Origin: Klebsiella planticola ATCC 33531
GTDB taxonomy: Bacteria > Pseudomonadota > Gammaproteobacteria > Enterobacterales > Enterobacteriaceae
NCBI RefSeq assembly: GCF_000735435.1
Contig: NZ_JMPP01000022.1
Span: 89,122 to 153,121 of the forward strand
DNA: 64,000 bases
Direction: 5' to 3'
In this document: positions 44,600 through 53,659 of the stretch, piece by piece
Layout: every line of letters starts with the position of its first letter
How positions within the stretch are numbered: the stretch's first letter is position 1
Position numbers and translations under genes: made by a program
The notes under the pieces: model-generated
What the model was told of the DNA's origin: nothing
Databases searched by the model: none
What the model saw: only the letters and a program-made list of their open reading frames with translations

Positions 44600-45616
44600 A
44601 TGGCGGTTAAATCACTGAACAAAGGATATCTGGCACTGGCCGCTTCGATGCTGCTGGTTGCGCAGGCGCAGGCGACTGAGCTGCTGAACAGCTCTTATGA
44701 TGTCTCCCGCGAGCTGTTTGCCGCCCTTAATCCGCCGTTTGAACAGCAGTGGGCGAAAGATAATGCCGGCGATAAGCTGACGATCAAACAATCTCATGCC
44801 GGTTCGTCGAAACAGGCGCTGGCCATATTGCAGGGCTTAAAAGCCGATGTGGTGACCTATAACCAGGTGACGGATGTACAGATCCTGCATGACAAAGGCA
44901 ATCTGATCCCCGCCGACTGGCAAAGCCGTCTGCCGAACAACAGCTCGCCGTTCTACTCCACCATGGCGTTCCTGGTGCGTAAGGGGAACCCGAAGAATAT
45001 ACATGAGTGGAGCGATCTGGTGCGCCCGGACGTGAAGCTGATTTTCCCGAATCCGAAAACGTCCGGCAACGCGCGCTATACCTATCTGGCTGCATGGGGA
45101 GCCGCAGATAAAGCTGACGGTGGCGATAAAGCGAAAACCGAGCAGTTTATGACCCAGTTCCTGAAAAACGTCGAAGTGTTTGATACCGGCGGCCGCGGCG
45201 CAACCACCACCTTCGTTGAACGTGGACTTGGCGACGTCCTGATTACCTTTGAATCGGAAGTGAACAATATTCGCAAACAGTACGAGGACCAGGGCTTCGA
45301 AGTGGTGGTGCCGAAGGTCAATATTCTGGCGGAGTTCCCGGTTGCCTGGGTGGACAAAAACGTCAAGGCCAACGGAACCGAGAAGGCGGCGAAGGCTTAT
45401 CTGAACTGGCTCTATAGCCCGCAGGCGCAGACGATCATCACCGACTATTACTATCGCGTGAACAACCCGCAGGTGATGGAGACGTTAAAGGATAAATTCC
45501 CGCAGACCGAACTGTTCCGCGTCGAAGACCAGTTTGGCTCCTGGCCGCAGGTAATGAAAACCCACTTTGTCAGCGGCGGTGAGCTGGACAAACTGCTGGC
45601 GGCGGGGCGTAAGTAA
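44600..45616 (+). CDS. cysP: Thiosulfate/sulfate-binding periplasmic protein
   Basis: 338 residues (same as E. coli CysP). A Sec signal peptide (about 25 residues, ending VAQAQA before [14 protein letters not shown]) is followed by a type II solute-binding fold. [16 protein letters not shown] and [20 protein letters not shown] form the anion pocket. It delivers thiosulfate or sulfate to CysUWA. First gene of the operon; its TAA overlaps the cysU ATG in TAATG. Confidence 0.96.
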   Translation: MAVKSLNKGYLALAASMLLVAQAQATELLNSSYDVSRELFAALNPPFEQQWAKDNAGDKLTIKQSHAGSSKQALAILQGLKADVVTYNQVTDVQILHDKGNLIPADWQSRLPNNSSPFYSTMAFLVRKGNPKNIHEWSDLVRPDVKLIFPNPKTSGNARYTYLAAWGAADKADGGDKAKTEQFMTQFLKNVEVFDTGGRGATTTFVERGLGDVLITFESEVNNIRKQYEDQGFEVVVPKVNILAEFPVAWVDKNVKANGTEKAAKAYLNWLYSPQAQTIITDYYYRVNNPQVMETLKDKFPQTELFRVEDQFGSWPQVMKTHFVSGGELDKLLAAGRK

Positions 45617-46449
45617 TGTTTGCTGCTGCATCTAAGCGCGTGCTGCCGGGCTTTACCCTGAGTCTCGGCACCAGCCTGCTGTTTGTCTGCTTGATTTTAC
45701 TGCTCCCCCTGAGTGCGCTGGTGATGCAGCTGGCGCAGATGACCTGGGGGCAGTACTGGGAAGTGGTGACCAACCCGCAGGTGGTGGCGGCCTACAAAGT
45801 CACGCTGCTGTCGGCGTTTGTCGCCTCAATTTTTAATGGCGTATTTGGCCTGCTGATGGCCTGGATTCTGACGCGCTATCGCTTTCCTGGCCGTACGCTG
45901 CTCGATGCGCTGATGGACCTGCCGTTTGCTCTGCCGACGGCAGTCGCCGGCCTGACCCTCGCTTCACTGTTTTCGGTCAACGGCTTTTACGGCGAGTGGC
46001 TGGCGAAGTTTGATATTAAGGTGACCTATACCTGGCTCGGTATCGCGGTCGCCATGGCGTTTACCAGTATTCCTTTCGTGGTCCGTACGGTTCAACCGGT
46101 ACTTGAAGAGCTGGGGCCGGAATATGAAGAAGCGGCGGAAACGCTGGGCGCCACGCGCCTGCAGAGCTTCCGTAAAGTGGTGCTGCCTGAGCTCTCTCCG
46201 GCGCTGCTGGCCGGGATCGCGCTGTCATTTACGCGTAGCCTTGGCGAGTTTGGCGCGGTGATTTTCATCGCCGGCAACATCGCATGGAAAACCGAAGTCA
46301 CCTCCCTGATGATTTTCGTGCGCCTGCAGGAGTTTGATTACCCGGCGGCGAGCGCGATTGCGTCGGTGATCCTGGCGGCTTCGCTGCTGCTGCTGTTTTC
46401 CATCAACACCCTGCAAAGTCGCTTTGGTCGACGTGTGGTAGGTCACTAA
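45616..46449 (+). CDS. cysU: Sulfate/thiosulfate ABC permease CysU (CysT)
   Basis: 277 residues as in E. coli. One of two inner-membrane channel subunits, with six predicted helices. The cytoplasmic EAA loop that docks the ATPase is EEAAETLGATRLQSFRKVVL. It overlaps cysP and cysW by one base each (TAATG), which ties the stoichiometry of the complex together. Confidence 0.96.
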   Translation: MFAAASKRVLPGFTLSLGTSLLFVCLILLLPLSALVMQLAQMTWGQYWEVVTNPQVVAAYKVTLLSAFVASIFNGVFGLLMAWILTRYRFPGRTLLDALMDLPFALPTAVAGLTLASLFSVNGFYGEWLAKFDIKVTYTWLGIAVAMAFTSIPFVVRTVQPVLEELGPEYEEAAETLGATRLQSFRKVVLPELSPALLAGIALSFTRSLGEFGAVIFIAGNIAWKTEVTSLMIFVRLQEFDYPAASAIASVILAASLLLLFSINTLQSRFGRRVVGH

Positions 46450-47324
46450 TGGCGGAAGTTACTCAATTGAAGCGTTACGATGCGCCCCGCATCAACTGGG
46501 GGAAATGGTTTCTGATCGGCACCGGAATATTGGTTTCCGCTTTCATTCTGATCGTGCCGATGGTCTATATCTTCGTCCAGGCCTTCAGCAAAGGGCTGAT
46601 GCCGGTCCTGCACAACCTGGCTAATCCGGACATGCTGCACGCAATCTGGCTGACGGTGATGATTGCGCTGATTACCGTACCGGTAAACCTGGTCTTTGGC
46701 ACGCTGCTGGCGTGGCTGGTGACGCGTTTTAACTTCCCTGGCCGCCAGCTGCTGCTGACGCTGCTGGATATTCCTTTTGCCGTTTCGCCGGTAGTGGCGG
46801 GGCTGGTCTATCTGCTGTTCTACGGTTCCAACGGTCCGCTCGGTGGCTGGCTGGACGCGCATAACCTGCAAATCATGTTTGCCTGGCCGGGCATGGTGTT
46901 GGCCACCATCTTTGTCACCTGCCCATTTGTGGTGCGTGAGCTGGTTCCGGTAATGATCAGTCAGGGCAGTAATGAAGATGAAGCGGCGATTCTGCTCGGC
47001 GCGTCCGGCTGGCAGATGTTCCGCCGGGTGACTCTGCCGAATATCCGTTGGGCGCTGTTATACGGCGTGGTGCTGACCAACGCTCGTGCTATCGGGGAGT
47101 TTGGCGCCGTTTCGGTAGTTTCGGGCTCGATTCGCGGTGAAACCCTGTCGCTGCCGCTGCAGATTGAATTGCTGGAGCAGGATTACAATACCGTCGGTTC
47201 CTTTACCGCCGCAGCTCTGCTGACGTTAATGGCTATTTTGACTTTGTTTTTAAAGAGTATGTTGCAATGGCGTCTGGCCAATCAGGAAAAACGCGCGCAA
47301 CTGGAGGGGAATCATGAGCATTGA
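46449..47324 (+). CDS. cysW: Sulfate/thiosulfate ABC permease CysW
   Basis: 291 residues as in E. coli. The second membrane subunit; six helices, with the ATPase-docking loop [20 protein letters not shown] and the following [19 protein letters not shown]. It overlaps cysU by one base and cysA by 11 bases. Confidence 0.96.
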   Translation: MAEVTQLKRYDAPRINWGKWFLIGTGILVSAFILIVPMVYIFVQAFSKGLMPVLHNLANPDMLHAIWLTVMIALITVPVNLVFGTLLAWLVTRFNFPGRQLLLTLLDIPFAVSPVVAGLVYLLFYGSNGPLGGWLDAHNLQIMFAWPGMVLATIFVTCPFVVRELVPVMISQGSNEDEAAILLGASGWQMFRRVTLPNIRWALLYGVVLTNARAIGEFGAVSVVSGSIRGETLSLPLQIELLEQDYNTVGSFTAAALLTLMAILTLFLKSMLQWRLANQEKRAQLEGNHEH

Positions 47325-48408
47325 GATTGTCAATATTAAGAAATCTTTTGGACGCACTCAGGTGCTGAATGATATCTCTCTGGATATCCCTTCCGGACAG
47401 ATGGTCGCGCTGCTGGGGCCGTCAGGCTCCGGGAAAACCACGCTGCTGCGTATTATTGCTGGTCTGGAGAATCAATCCAGCGGTCATATTCGTTTCCATG
47501 GTACCGACGTGAGCCGCGTTCACGCCCGTGACCGTAAAGTGGGCTTTGTCTTCCAGCACTATGCACTGTTCCGCCATATGACGGTATTTGAGAATATCGC
47601 CTTCGGGCTGACGGTGTTGCCGCGTCGTGAACGTCCGAACGCCGCCGGGATCAAAGCGAAAGTTACCCGGCTGCTGGAAATGGTGCAGCTGGCTCATCTT
47701 GCCGATCGCTACCCGGCGCAGCTGTCCGGCGGGCAAAAGCAGCGCGTGGCGTTAGCGCGAGCGTTAGCCGTGGAGCCGCAAATTCTGCTGCTCGATGAGC
47801 CCTTCGGTGCGCTGGACGCTCAGGTGCGCAAAGAGCTGCGCCGCTGGCTGCGTCAGTTGCATGAAGAGCTGAAGTTTACCAGCGTGTTCGTGACCCACGA
47901 TCAGGAAGAGGCGATGGAAGTGGCCGACCGCGTGGTGGTCATGAGCCAGGGTAATATCGAACAGGCCGATGCACCGGAACAGGTCTGGCGTGAACCGTCC
48001 ACCCGCTTTGTACTGGAGTTTATGGGCGAGGTTAACCGCCTGAAAGGGATTGTTCGCGGTGGCCAGTTCCATGTCGGTGCTCATCGTTGGCCGTTGGGGT
48101 ATACCCCGGCTTATCAAGGGCCGGTGGATCTGTTCCTCCGCCCCTGGGAAGTGGATATCAGTCGCCGTACCAGCCTCGATTCACCCTTGCCGGTCCAGGT
48201 ACTGGAAGCCAGTCCGAAAGGGCACTACACCCAATTAGTTGTTCAGCCATTAGGGTGGTATGACGAACCGCTGACCGTCGTGCTGTCGGGCGATGACGCG
48301 CCGTATCGCGGTGAACGGCTGTTTGTCGGCTTACAGAATGCGCGACTCTATAACGGCAATCAGCGGATAGAGCCGCGTGAGGATATTGCTCTGGCGGAGT
48401 CAGCCTGA
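47314..48408 (+). CDS. cysA: Sulfate/thiosulfate ABC transporter ATPase
   Basis: 364 residues (E. coli 365). Nucleotide-binding subunit: Walker [11 protein letters not shown]-loop FVFQHYALF, signature LSGGQKQR, Walker [13 protein letters not shown], and the switch His in [10 protein letters not shown]. Residues from about 240 form the TOBE-type regulatory domain. The ribosome site GGAGGGGAATC lies inside the cysW end. A BIME follows before cysM. Confidence 0.97.
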   Translation: MSIEIVNIKKSFGRTQVLNDISLDIPSGQMVALLGPSGSGKTTLLRIIAGLENQSSGHIRFHGTDVSRVHARDRKVGFVFQHYALFRHMTVFENIAFGLTVLPRRERPNAAGIKAKVTRLLEMVQLAHLADRYPAQLSGGQKQRVALARALAVEPQILLLDEPFGALDAQVRKELRRWLRQLHEELKFTSVFVTHDQEEAMEVADRVVVMSQGNIEQADAPEQVWREPSTRFVLEFMGEVNRLKGIVRGGQFHVGAHRWPLGYTPAYQGPVDLFLRPWEVDISRRTSLDSPLPVQVLEASPKGHYTQLVVQPLGWYDEPLTVVLSGDDAPYRGERLFVGLQNARLYNGNQRIEPREDIALAESA

Positions 48409-48430
48409 TAGTTTATTGAATATGTTTATC

Positions 48431-48513
48431 GCCCGGTGACGCTACGCTTACCGGGCCTACAGTTATCACTGCGTCTTGTAGGCCGGGTAAGCGAAGCGCC
48501 ACCCGGCTTTTTT
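48431..48513. repeat. BIME between cysA and cysM
   Basis: REP copies at 48431-48456 (GCCCGGT/ACCGGGC) and 48482-48507 (GCCGGGT/ACCCGGC), in opposite orientation and joined by CCTAC/GTAGG. The second is followed by seven T and could act as a partial terminator, lowering cysM relative to cysPUWA. Confidence 0.88.
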
Positions 48514-48527
48514 ATTGAGTAAAAATC

Positions 48528-49439
48528 GTGAATACACTTGAACACACCATCGGTAATACCCCTCTGGTCAAGCTTCAGCGCATGGGACCGGACAACGGCA
48601 GTGAAATCTGGGTCAAACTGGAAGGCAATAACCCGGCGGGTTCAGTAAAGGACCGCGCCGCGCTTTCAATGATCGTTGAAGCTGAAAAACGCGGTGAAAT
48701 AAAGCCCGGTGATGTCCTGATTGAAGCCACCAGCGGGAATACCGGGATCGCGCTGGCGATGATTGCCGCGCTGAAAGGCTATCAGATGAAGCTCCTGATG
48801 CCGGACAACATGAGCCAGGAGCGCCGTGCTGCGATGCTGGCCTACGGTGCCGAGCTGATTCTGGTAACCAAAGAGCAGGGGATGGAAGGCGCGCGCGATC
48901 TGGCGGCAGAAATGGCGCAGCGTGGCGAAGGGAAACTGCTGGATCAGTTCAACAATCCGGATAACCCCTATGCGCATTACACCACCACCGGGCCGGAAAT
49001 CTGGCAGCAGACCGCCGGGCGAATCAGCCATTTTGTCTCCAGTATGGGCACTACCGGCACCATTACCGGCGTATCCCGCTTTCTGCGTGAACAGGATAAG
49101 CCGGTGAGCATCGTGGGGCTTCAGCCGGAAGAGGGCAGCAGCATTCCGGGGATTCGGCGCTGGCCGGCAGAGTATATGCCGGGAATTTTTAATGCTTCGC
49201 TGGTCGATGCGGTGCTGGATATTCACCAGCAGGATGCGGAAAACACCATGCGTATGCTGGCGGTACGGGAAGGTATTTTTTGCGGCGTCAGCTCCGGCGG
49301 CGCGGTGGCCGGCGCATTACGTATCGCGCGGGAAAACCCCGGCGCGGTAGTGGTGGCGATCGTTTGCGATCGCGGCGATCGCTACCTGTCCACCGGGGTT
49401 TTTGGCGAAGAGCACTTCAGCCAGGGGGCGGGTATTTAA
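48528..49439 (+). CDS. cysM: Cysteine synthase B (O-acetylserine sulfhydrylase B)
   Basis: 303 residues as in E. coli. A PLP enzyme that makes cysteine from O-acetylserine and sulfide, or S-sulfocysteine from thiosulfate, which fits its place behind the thiosulfate importer. PLP Lys41 is in [11 protein letters not shown]; the phosphate is held by [11 protein letters not shown] and the second glycine loop [10 protein letters not shown]. The start is a GTG with only a weak ribosome site, shortly after the BIME T run. The stop overlaps the convergent gene by four bases. Confidence 0.95.
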   Translation: MNTLEHTIGNTPLVKLQRMGPDNGSEIWVKLEGNNPAGSVKDRAALSMIVEAEKRGEIKPGDVLIEATSGNTGIALAMIAALKGYQMKLLMPDNMSQERRAAMLAYGAELILVTKEQGMEGARDLAAEMAQRGEGKLLDQFNNPDNPYAHYTTTGPEIWQQTAGRISHFVSSMGTTGTITGVSRFLREQDKPVSIVGLQPEEGSSIPGIRRWPAEYMPGIFNASLVDAVLDIHQQDAENTMRMLAVREGIFCGVSSGGAVAGALRIARENPGAVVVAIVCDRGDRYLSTGVFGEEHFSQGAGI

Positions 49440-49837
49440 CTGGCAGGTGAGTCCAGCAGATCGGTACCGTAGGAGTTATCTACGGTACATAGCCAGCGCT
49501 GTTCCTGCCAGCGAAAAACATAGGTGGCGCGGCGTGTAACCTGGGTGGTTCCCCCCTGCGGAGTCGGTACATCCAGCAGGGTTTCCATAATCACCAGCGC
49601 AGTGTCACCGCCTTCCAGTATCTCCATTTTGCCTTGCGTCACCACCAGCCGGTGCTGAAAATAGTCGGCAATGGCGAGAAAGGCTTTGCGGATGTTCTCC
49701 TTGCCTTTCACGATCCGTCCCGGCTGGACCACCAGCAGGGCATCCTCTGCGTAGTAGTCCATTAACGTATCGTAGTCTTCCTGCGATATCGCGCGGTCGC
49801 ACGCTTCAATGACGGCTTTTAGCTGCGGGTTTACCAT
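49436..49837 (-). CDS. NTF2-like (SnoaL/DUF4440-type) protein, function unknown
   Basis: 133 residues. The pattern [40 protein letters not shown] and the late [18 protein letters not shown] fits the NTF2-like cone fold used by small ketosteroid-isomerase-like proteins and DUF4440 members. The catalytic residues are not recognisable, so no reaction is proposed. It is the third gene of a likely operon ptsJ - amidotransferase - this gene (15 bases after the amidotransferase). I do not know it from the E. coli region. Its stop overlaps the cysM stop. Confidence 0.7.
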   Translation of the reverse strand: MVNPQLKAVIEACDRAISQEDYDTLMDYYAEDALLVVQPGRIVKGKENIRKAFLAIADYFQHRLVVTQGKMEILEGGDTALVIMETLLDVPTPQGGTTQVTRRATYVFRWQEQRWLCTVDNSYGTDLLDSPAS

Positions 49838-49852
49838 ACATACTCCCCGGGT

Positions 49853-50569
49853 TTAGTGCGGATAATGGGTCACCAGATTATCGAGAAATGTCCACAGTTT
49901 CTGGTTCATCTCGCGATAATCCCAGCTGCGCATCTCCTGTACGGAACGGATAAAACGCCGGCCTCTTGCCGCCTCAAGCTCCTCCTGCGAATGGGTGATT
50001 AGTCGTTCAATGACCTCTGCGTCAAATTCCATATGGCACTGGAAACCATATACCCGGTCGCCATATTTCACAATTTGTCGCGGGCAACCTTCGCTTGCGG
50101 CCAGAACCGTCGCCGTCGGCGTCATGCCGGGCATATCGTTATGCCAGTGCCCCACGACCAGAGCAGGGCCAAAATGAGCGATATTCGGGTCGCGTAAACC
50201 CTCTACGGTGAGGGTGACAGGATAGTGGCCGATCTCTTTTTCCGGGCTTTGCATGACCGGGGCGCCCAGCGCTTCGCCAATCAGTTGCGATCCAAGACAG
50301 ATGCCGATGACCATCCGCCCGGCGGCGATGGCCTGGGCAATAAGATGTTGCTCAGCATGCGTATCAAAATAAGCACACTCCGCCAGCGTCGTACGAGGCG
50401 ACTGCGGGCCGCCGAGTACCACCAACATATCGAAGGCATCGGCGTTTGCCGGCAGCGGGTCACCGGCATATACCCGTGACCAGCCGGTGGTGTAGCCCCG
50501 CTCCTGGGCCCAGTGGAGGTAGGCTCCCGGTGCTTCAAAGTGTTCGTGGACGATAAAATAAATGTGCAT
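49853..50569 (-). CDS. Class I glutamine amidotransferase-like protein
   Basis: 238 residues from the ATG at 50567-50569 (GGGAG eight bases ahead; a GTG three codons upstream lies in that ribosome site). GATase1 fold similar to the GMP-synthase amidotransferase domain: nucleophile Cys in MVIGICLGSQLIGEALG, and the His/Glu pair in GFQCHMEFDAEVIERL. The protein has no synthetase domain, so it could be a free glutaminase, or a gamma-glutamyl hydrolase acting on a small molecule. It lies between ptsJ and the NTF2-like gene on the same strand, which might tie it to vitamin B6 or amine metabolism (inference). Confidence 0.78.
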   Translation of the reverse strand: MHIYFIVHEHFEAPGAYLHWAQERGYTTGWSRVYAGDPLPANADAFDMLVVLGGPQSPRTTLAECAYFDTHAEQHLIAQAIAAGRMVIGICLGSQLIGEALGAPVMQSPEKEIGHYPVTLTVEGLRDPNIAHFGPALVVGHWHNDMPGMTPTATVLAASEGCPRQIVKYGDRVYGFQCHMEFDAEVIERLITHSQEELEAARGRRFIRSVQEMRSWDYREMNQKLWTFLDNLVTHYPH

Positions 50570-50583
50570 AGACGTCACTCCCG

Positions 50584-51879
50584 TCAGAGTTGTAGAACGA
50601 GGTGTAAATCGTCAGCCAGGCGCTCAATCTCATCATCGCTTAACGTCCCCGGCGATAGCCGAAGACCGTGCGATGGCGTGCGAATACCGAACGCTTCGCC
50701 TTCGCGGACTAACCAGCCGGCGCGGGCTAAGCGCAGGGCTATTGGCTGGCTCGGCTGCGTTAGCGGCAGCCAGAAATTCAGGCCATCTCCCGGAGGAAAG
50801 GGGGGGAAACCACGGTGGGTCAGGGCCGCGGCCAGTTTTTCATTCTGCCGACGATAATGGCGCCGACTCTCCGCCAGCGAGGCAGTAAAGACGCTATCAT
50901 TCAGGCAGGCAAAGGCAAAGCCCTGCAGCAGATGGCTGACCCACTGGCTGCCGGCGTTGAGCCGCAGACGTAGCGCAGCCGAGGTGGTGCTATCGCTGGC
51001 GACAAACGCCAGACGCAGGTCCGGCCCGAGCGTTTTTGACAGGGAGCGTACCAGCGCCCAGCGCTGCGTGGTGGCGGGCAGGGGGGAATGCCAGGGCGTT
51101 GCCGATAACAATGCGAAGTGGTCATCAATAATCACCAGCACCTGCGGGTAGCGAGTCAGTATCTCGCGAATAGCCGCTGCTCTGGCTTCACTGAAGCTAC
51201 AGCCGGTCGGGTTGTGCGCGCGTGGGGTCAGAATGACGGCTCGCGCGCCGCTGCGTAAGGCCAGTTCCAGTTCGTCAGGCAATATCCCCTCTCCGTCAAC
51301 GGCCACCGGACAGGCATTAAATCCGGCGTAGCGCAGCATATTGATACTGCTGAGAAAGCAGGGGTCTTCAACCACCACACCATCGCCGGGCAGAAGCAGG
51401 GCGCAAAGCAGCCGCTCCAGCGCATCGATGGCGCCACTGGTCAGGTTAATCTCAGCCTGGATTCCCAGGTCCTGGTGCATCCAGCGCTGCGCCCAGGTCG
51501 CCAGCTTAGGTTCCACGGCAGCATCGCCGTACAGGTGCGGGGTCAGCGAGAGCTGATTCAGATAGCGAGCGAGATCCGGCAGGCGGCGGGGATCCGGGTT
51601 ACCACCGGAGATATCCCTGAGTGGCGACGAGGGATCTCCGCCTTCCTGCGGCAGGGGAGCGTTCGCGGATTTAATGGCAGTACCGTTGCGCCCTTGACTG
51701 ACGGCCAGCCCGGAGGTGACCAGCCGTTTATAGACCGCTGCGACGGTGTTGCGGTTAACCGTCAGCTCAGCAGCCAGCTCACGAACCGGAGGCAGCGTCT
51801 CTCCGGGTTTTAATACACCGCTTTGTATCAGATGGCGGATGTTATCAAAAATTTCACTGGCGGTTTTTCCAACGATCAT
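50584..51879 (-). CDS. ptsJ: PtsJ, MocR-type regulator (GntR helix-turn-helix fused to aminotransferase)
   Basis: 431 residues (E. coli PtsJ 430). Residues 1-75 are a GntR winged helix (LIQSGVLKPGETLPPVRELA, then NRNTVAAVYKRL). The rest is a class I aminotransferase fold: VVEDPCFLSSINML, LTPRAHNPTGCSF and SLSKTLGPDLRLAF, where the lysine should bind PLP. In Salmonella PtsJ is reported to repress pdxK in response to PLP. The divergent pdxK here fits that. A large palindrome lies between the two genes. Two further genes follow on the same strand. Confidence 0.88.
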   Translation of the reverse strand: MIVGKTASEIFDNIRHLIQSGVLKPGETLPPVRELAAELTVNRNTVAAVYKRLVTSGLAVSQGRNGTAIKSANAPLPQEGGDPSSPLRDISGGNPDPRRLPDLARYLNQLSLTPHLYGDAAVEPKLATWAQRWMHQDLGIQAEINLTSGAIDALERLLCALLLPGDGVVVEDPCFLSSINMLRYAGFNACPVAVDGEGILPDELELALRSGARAVILTPRAHNPTGCSFSEARAAAIREILTRYPQVLVIIDDHFALLSATPWHSPLPATTQRWALVRSLSKTLGPDLRLAFVASDSTTSAALRLRLNAGSQWVSHLLQGFAFACLNDSVFTASLAESRRHYRRQNEKLAAALTHRGFPPFPPGDGLNFWLPLTQPSQPIALRLARAGWLVREGEAFGIRTPSHGLRLSPGTLSDDEIERLADDLHLVLQL

Positions 51880-51881
51880 TA

Positions 51882-51913
51882 TTGACCTATGACAAAATGA
51901 ATTTTAGCATAGG
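51882..51913. promoter_or_regulatory. pdxK promoter inside a 28-base palindrome, candidate PtsJ operator
   Basis: CCTATGACAAAAT (51886-51898) and ATTTTAGCATAGG (51901-51913) are inverted repeats with two mismatches around a GA centre. TTGACC at 51882-51887 and TAGCAT at 51905-51910 with a 17-base spacer could be the pdxK promoter, so a bound dimer would cover the core promoter. Confidence 0.6.
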
Positions 51914-51961
51914 ACGAATGATAATCAGAGTATGACCCGCTGTCCAGCGGGGGGAGAAGGG

Positions 51962-52828
51962 ATGGGGCAACAAGACGAAATACAATCAGTGCTCTTCAAC
52001 GATAAGAGCCGGGCGCTGCAGGTCGACATCGTCGCCGTGCAATCGCAAGTTGTGTACGGTAGCGTCGGTAACAGTATCGCGGTGCCGGCCATTAAACAGC
52101 ATGGACTGCGGGTGATGGCCGTGCCGACCGTGCTTTTCAGTAATACGCCACACTACGATACGTTCTATGGCGGAGTGATTCCGGAAGCGTGGTTTGTGGG
52201 TTACCTGCAGGCGCTGGAGGAGCGTGACGCGCTGCGTGAACTGCGGGCGGTGACCACGGGTTATATGGGCAGCGCGGTACAGATAGAACGTCTGGCACAG
52301 TGGTTACGCCGGATCCGCAAATCTCACCCTCAGCTCTGTATTCTTGTTGACCCGGTCATTGGCGATGTCGACAGCGGGATCTACGTAAAGGCGGAGATTC
52401 CGGATGCCTATCGTACCCATCTGCTGCCGCTGGCGCAGGGGATAACGCCAAACCTGTTCGAACTGGAAACGCTGAGCGGCATGCCCTGCCGCCATCAGCA
52501 GGAGGCCATCGCTGCCGCGCGTAGTCTGTTATCCGATTCGCTGAAGTGGGTGGTGATTACCAGCGCTCCGGGAATGGACAGCGCGACGATTAACGTTCTG
52601 GTGGTGACGGCTGATTCGGTTGAGGTGGTGGTCCATCCGCGGGTTGAAACGGACCTGAAAGGTACCGGCGACCTGTTTTGCGCCGAGCTGATCAGCGGCC
52701 TGATGTCGGGGCTGGCGCTGGGAGCGGCGACGCATGCTGCGGCGCAGCGCGTGCTGGCAGTGATGACCTGGACCGATCGACAGGGCTGTGATGAGCTGAT
52801 CCTGCCGCCGCCGGAGGTAAGCGCATGA
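51962..52828 (+). CDS. pdxK: Pyridoxine/pyridoxal/pyridoxamine kinase
   Basis: 288 residues (E. coli 283). It phosphorylates B6 vitamers with ATP in the salvage route. Ribokinase-like fold: [20 protein letters not shown] at the N-terminus, [25 protein letters not shown], and [14 protein letters not shown] with the catalytic Asp. I chose the ATG at 51962 (GGGGAGAAGGG ahead); the ten residues of the longer frame are not conserved. The TGA overlaps the next gene as ATGA. It is divergent from ptsJ. Confidence 0.93.
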   Translation: MGQQDEIQSVLFNDKSRALQVDIVAVQSQVVYGSVGNSIAVPAIKQHGLRVMAVPTVLFSNTPHYDTFYGGVIPEAWFVGYLQALEERDALRELRAVTTGYMGSAVQIERLAQWLRRIRKSHPQLCILVDPVIGDVDSGIYVKAEIPDAYRTHLLPLAQGITPNLFELETLSGMPCRHQQEAIAAARSLLSDSLKWVVITSAPGMDSATINVLVVTADSVEVVVHPRVETDLKGTGDLFCAELISGLMSGLALGAATHAAAQRVLAVMTWTDRQGCDELILPPPEVSA

Positions 52829-53064
52829 AGAGCTATCGTTTAGTTGTACGTCAGCAAGGGCGTATTGTTGGTTATTTTGATACCGCCGGTAATGATGCCC
52901 TGGAAGATGTCTGCGTGGCCCGGTCGCTGTTTGGCGTCACCGGTGGATACCAGTGCGATCTGTTGGTTTCAGATAGCGAACGGCGGATTCTGGAAAGTGG
53001 ACCAGAGGGGATGAAGGTCCTCTCCCGGGAGAAATGCTTTCGGCCGGTAAAATCCATCCTGTAA
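52825..53064 (+). CDS. Small protein of unknown function coupled to pdxK
   Basis: 79 residues. The start ATG shares four bases with the pdxK stop (ATGA), and a terminator follows directly. The sequence is soluble and shows no motif I know: [57 protein letters not shown]. Three cysteines are present. Codon use is like its neighbours, and the tight overlap argues that it is real. In E. coli this place between pdxK and crr holds yfeK, an unrelated exported protein. Confidence 0.68.
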   Translation: MKSYRLVVRQQGRIVGYFDTAGNDALEDVCVARSLFGVTGGYQCDLLVSDSERRILESGPEGMKVLSREKCFRPVKSIL

Positions 53065-53065
53065 A

Positions 53066-53095
53066 AAAAATGGCGCCAATAGGGCGCCATTTTTT
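53066..53095. terminator. Bidirectional terminator between the pdxK unit and crr
   Basis: A tract, ATGGCGCC (53070-53077), loop AATAG, GGCGCCAT (53083-53090), T tract. Serves both the plus-strand pdxK unit and the minus-strand ptsHI-crr operon. Confidence 0.9.
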
Positions 53096-53107
53096 CTGCG
53101 GCAAGAA

Positions 53108-53617
53108 TTACTTCTTGATGCGAATGACCGGGGTTTCACCCACGGTAACGCTACCGGACAGTTTGATCAGCTCTTTGATCTCGTCCATGTTGGAGATAAC
53201 AACCGGAGTCAGGGTCGACTTGGCTTTCTCTTCCAGCAGCGGCAGATCGAATTCGATGACCGGGTCACCCACTTTCACACGCTGACCTTCTTCGGCAATG
53301 CGTTTGAAGCCTTCGCCTTTCAGTTCAACGGTATCAATACCGAAGTGAACAAACAGCTCGATGCCGCTATCCGATTCAATAGAGAATGCATGGTTGGTTT
53401 CAAAGATTTTACCGATGGTACCGTCTACCGGCGCAACCATTTTGTTGCCGGTAGGTTTGATGGCAATGCCATCACCCACAATTTTTTCCGCAAAAACCAC
53501 ATCCGGCACGTCTTCGATGTTGACGATCTCGCCAGAGAGCGGAGCAACAATCTCAATAGTTCCGGAGTCTTTTTTGTCATCAGAAACCAGAGATTTCAAT
53601 TTATCGAACAAACCCAT
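53108..53617 (-). CDS. crr: PTS glucose-specific EIIA
   Basis: 169 residues as in E. coli EIIA-Glc. It carries phosphate from HPr to EIIBC-Glc and, by its phosphorylation state, controls adenylate cyclase and non-PTS permeases. The phosphorylated His91 lies in [13 protein letters not shown], with the partner His76 in [11 protein letters not shown]. The N-terminal [16 protein letters not shown] is the amphipathic membrane anchor. Third gene of ptsH-ptsI-crr, 42 bases after ptsI. Confidence 0.98.
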   Translation of the reverse strand: MGLFDKLKSLVSDDKKDSGTIEIVAPLSGEIVNIEDVPDVVFAEKIVGDGIAIKPTGNKMVAPVDGTIGKIFETNHAFSIESDSGIELFVHFGIDTVELKGEGFKRIAEEGQRVKVGDPVIEFDLPLLEEKAKSTLTPVVISNMDEIKELIKLSGSVTVGETPVIRIKK

Positions 53618-53659
53618 GATCTTCTCCTAAGCAGTAATTTGGGCCGCGCATCTCGTGGA

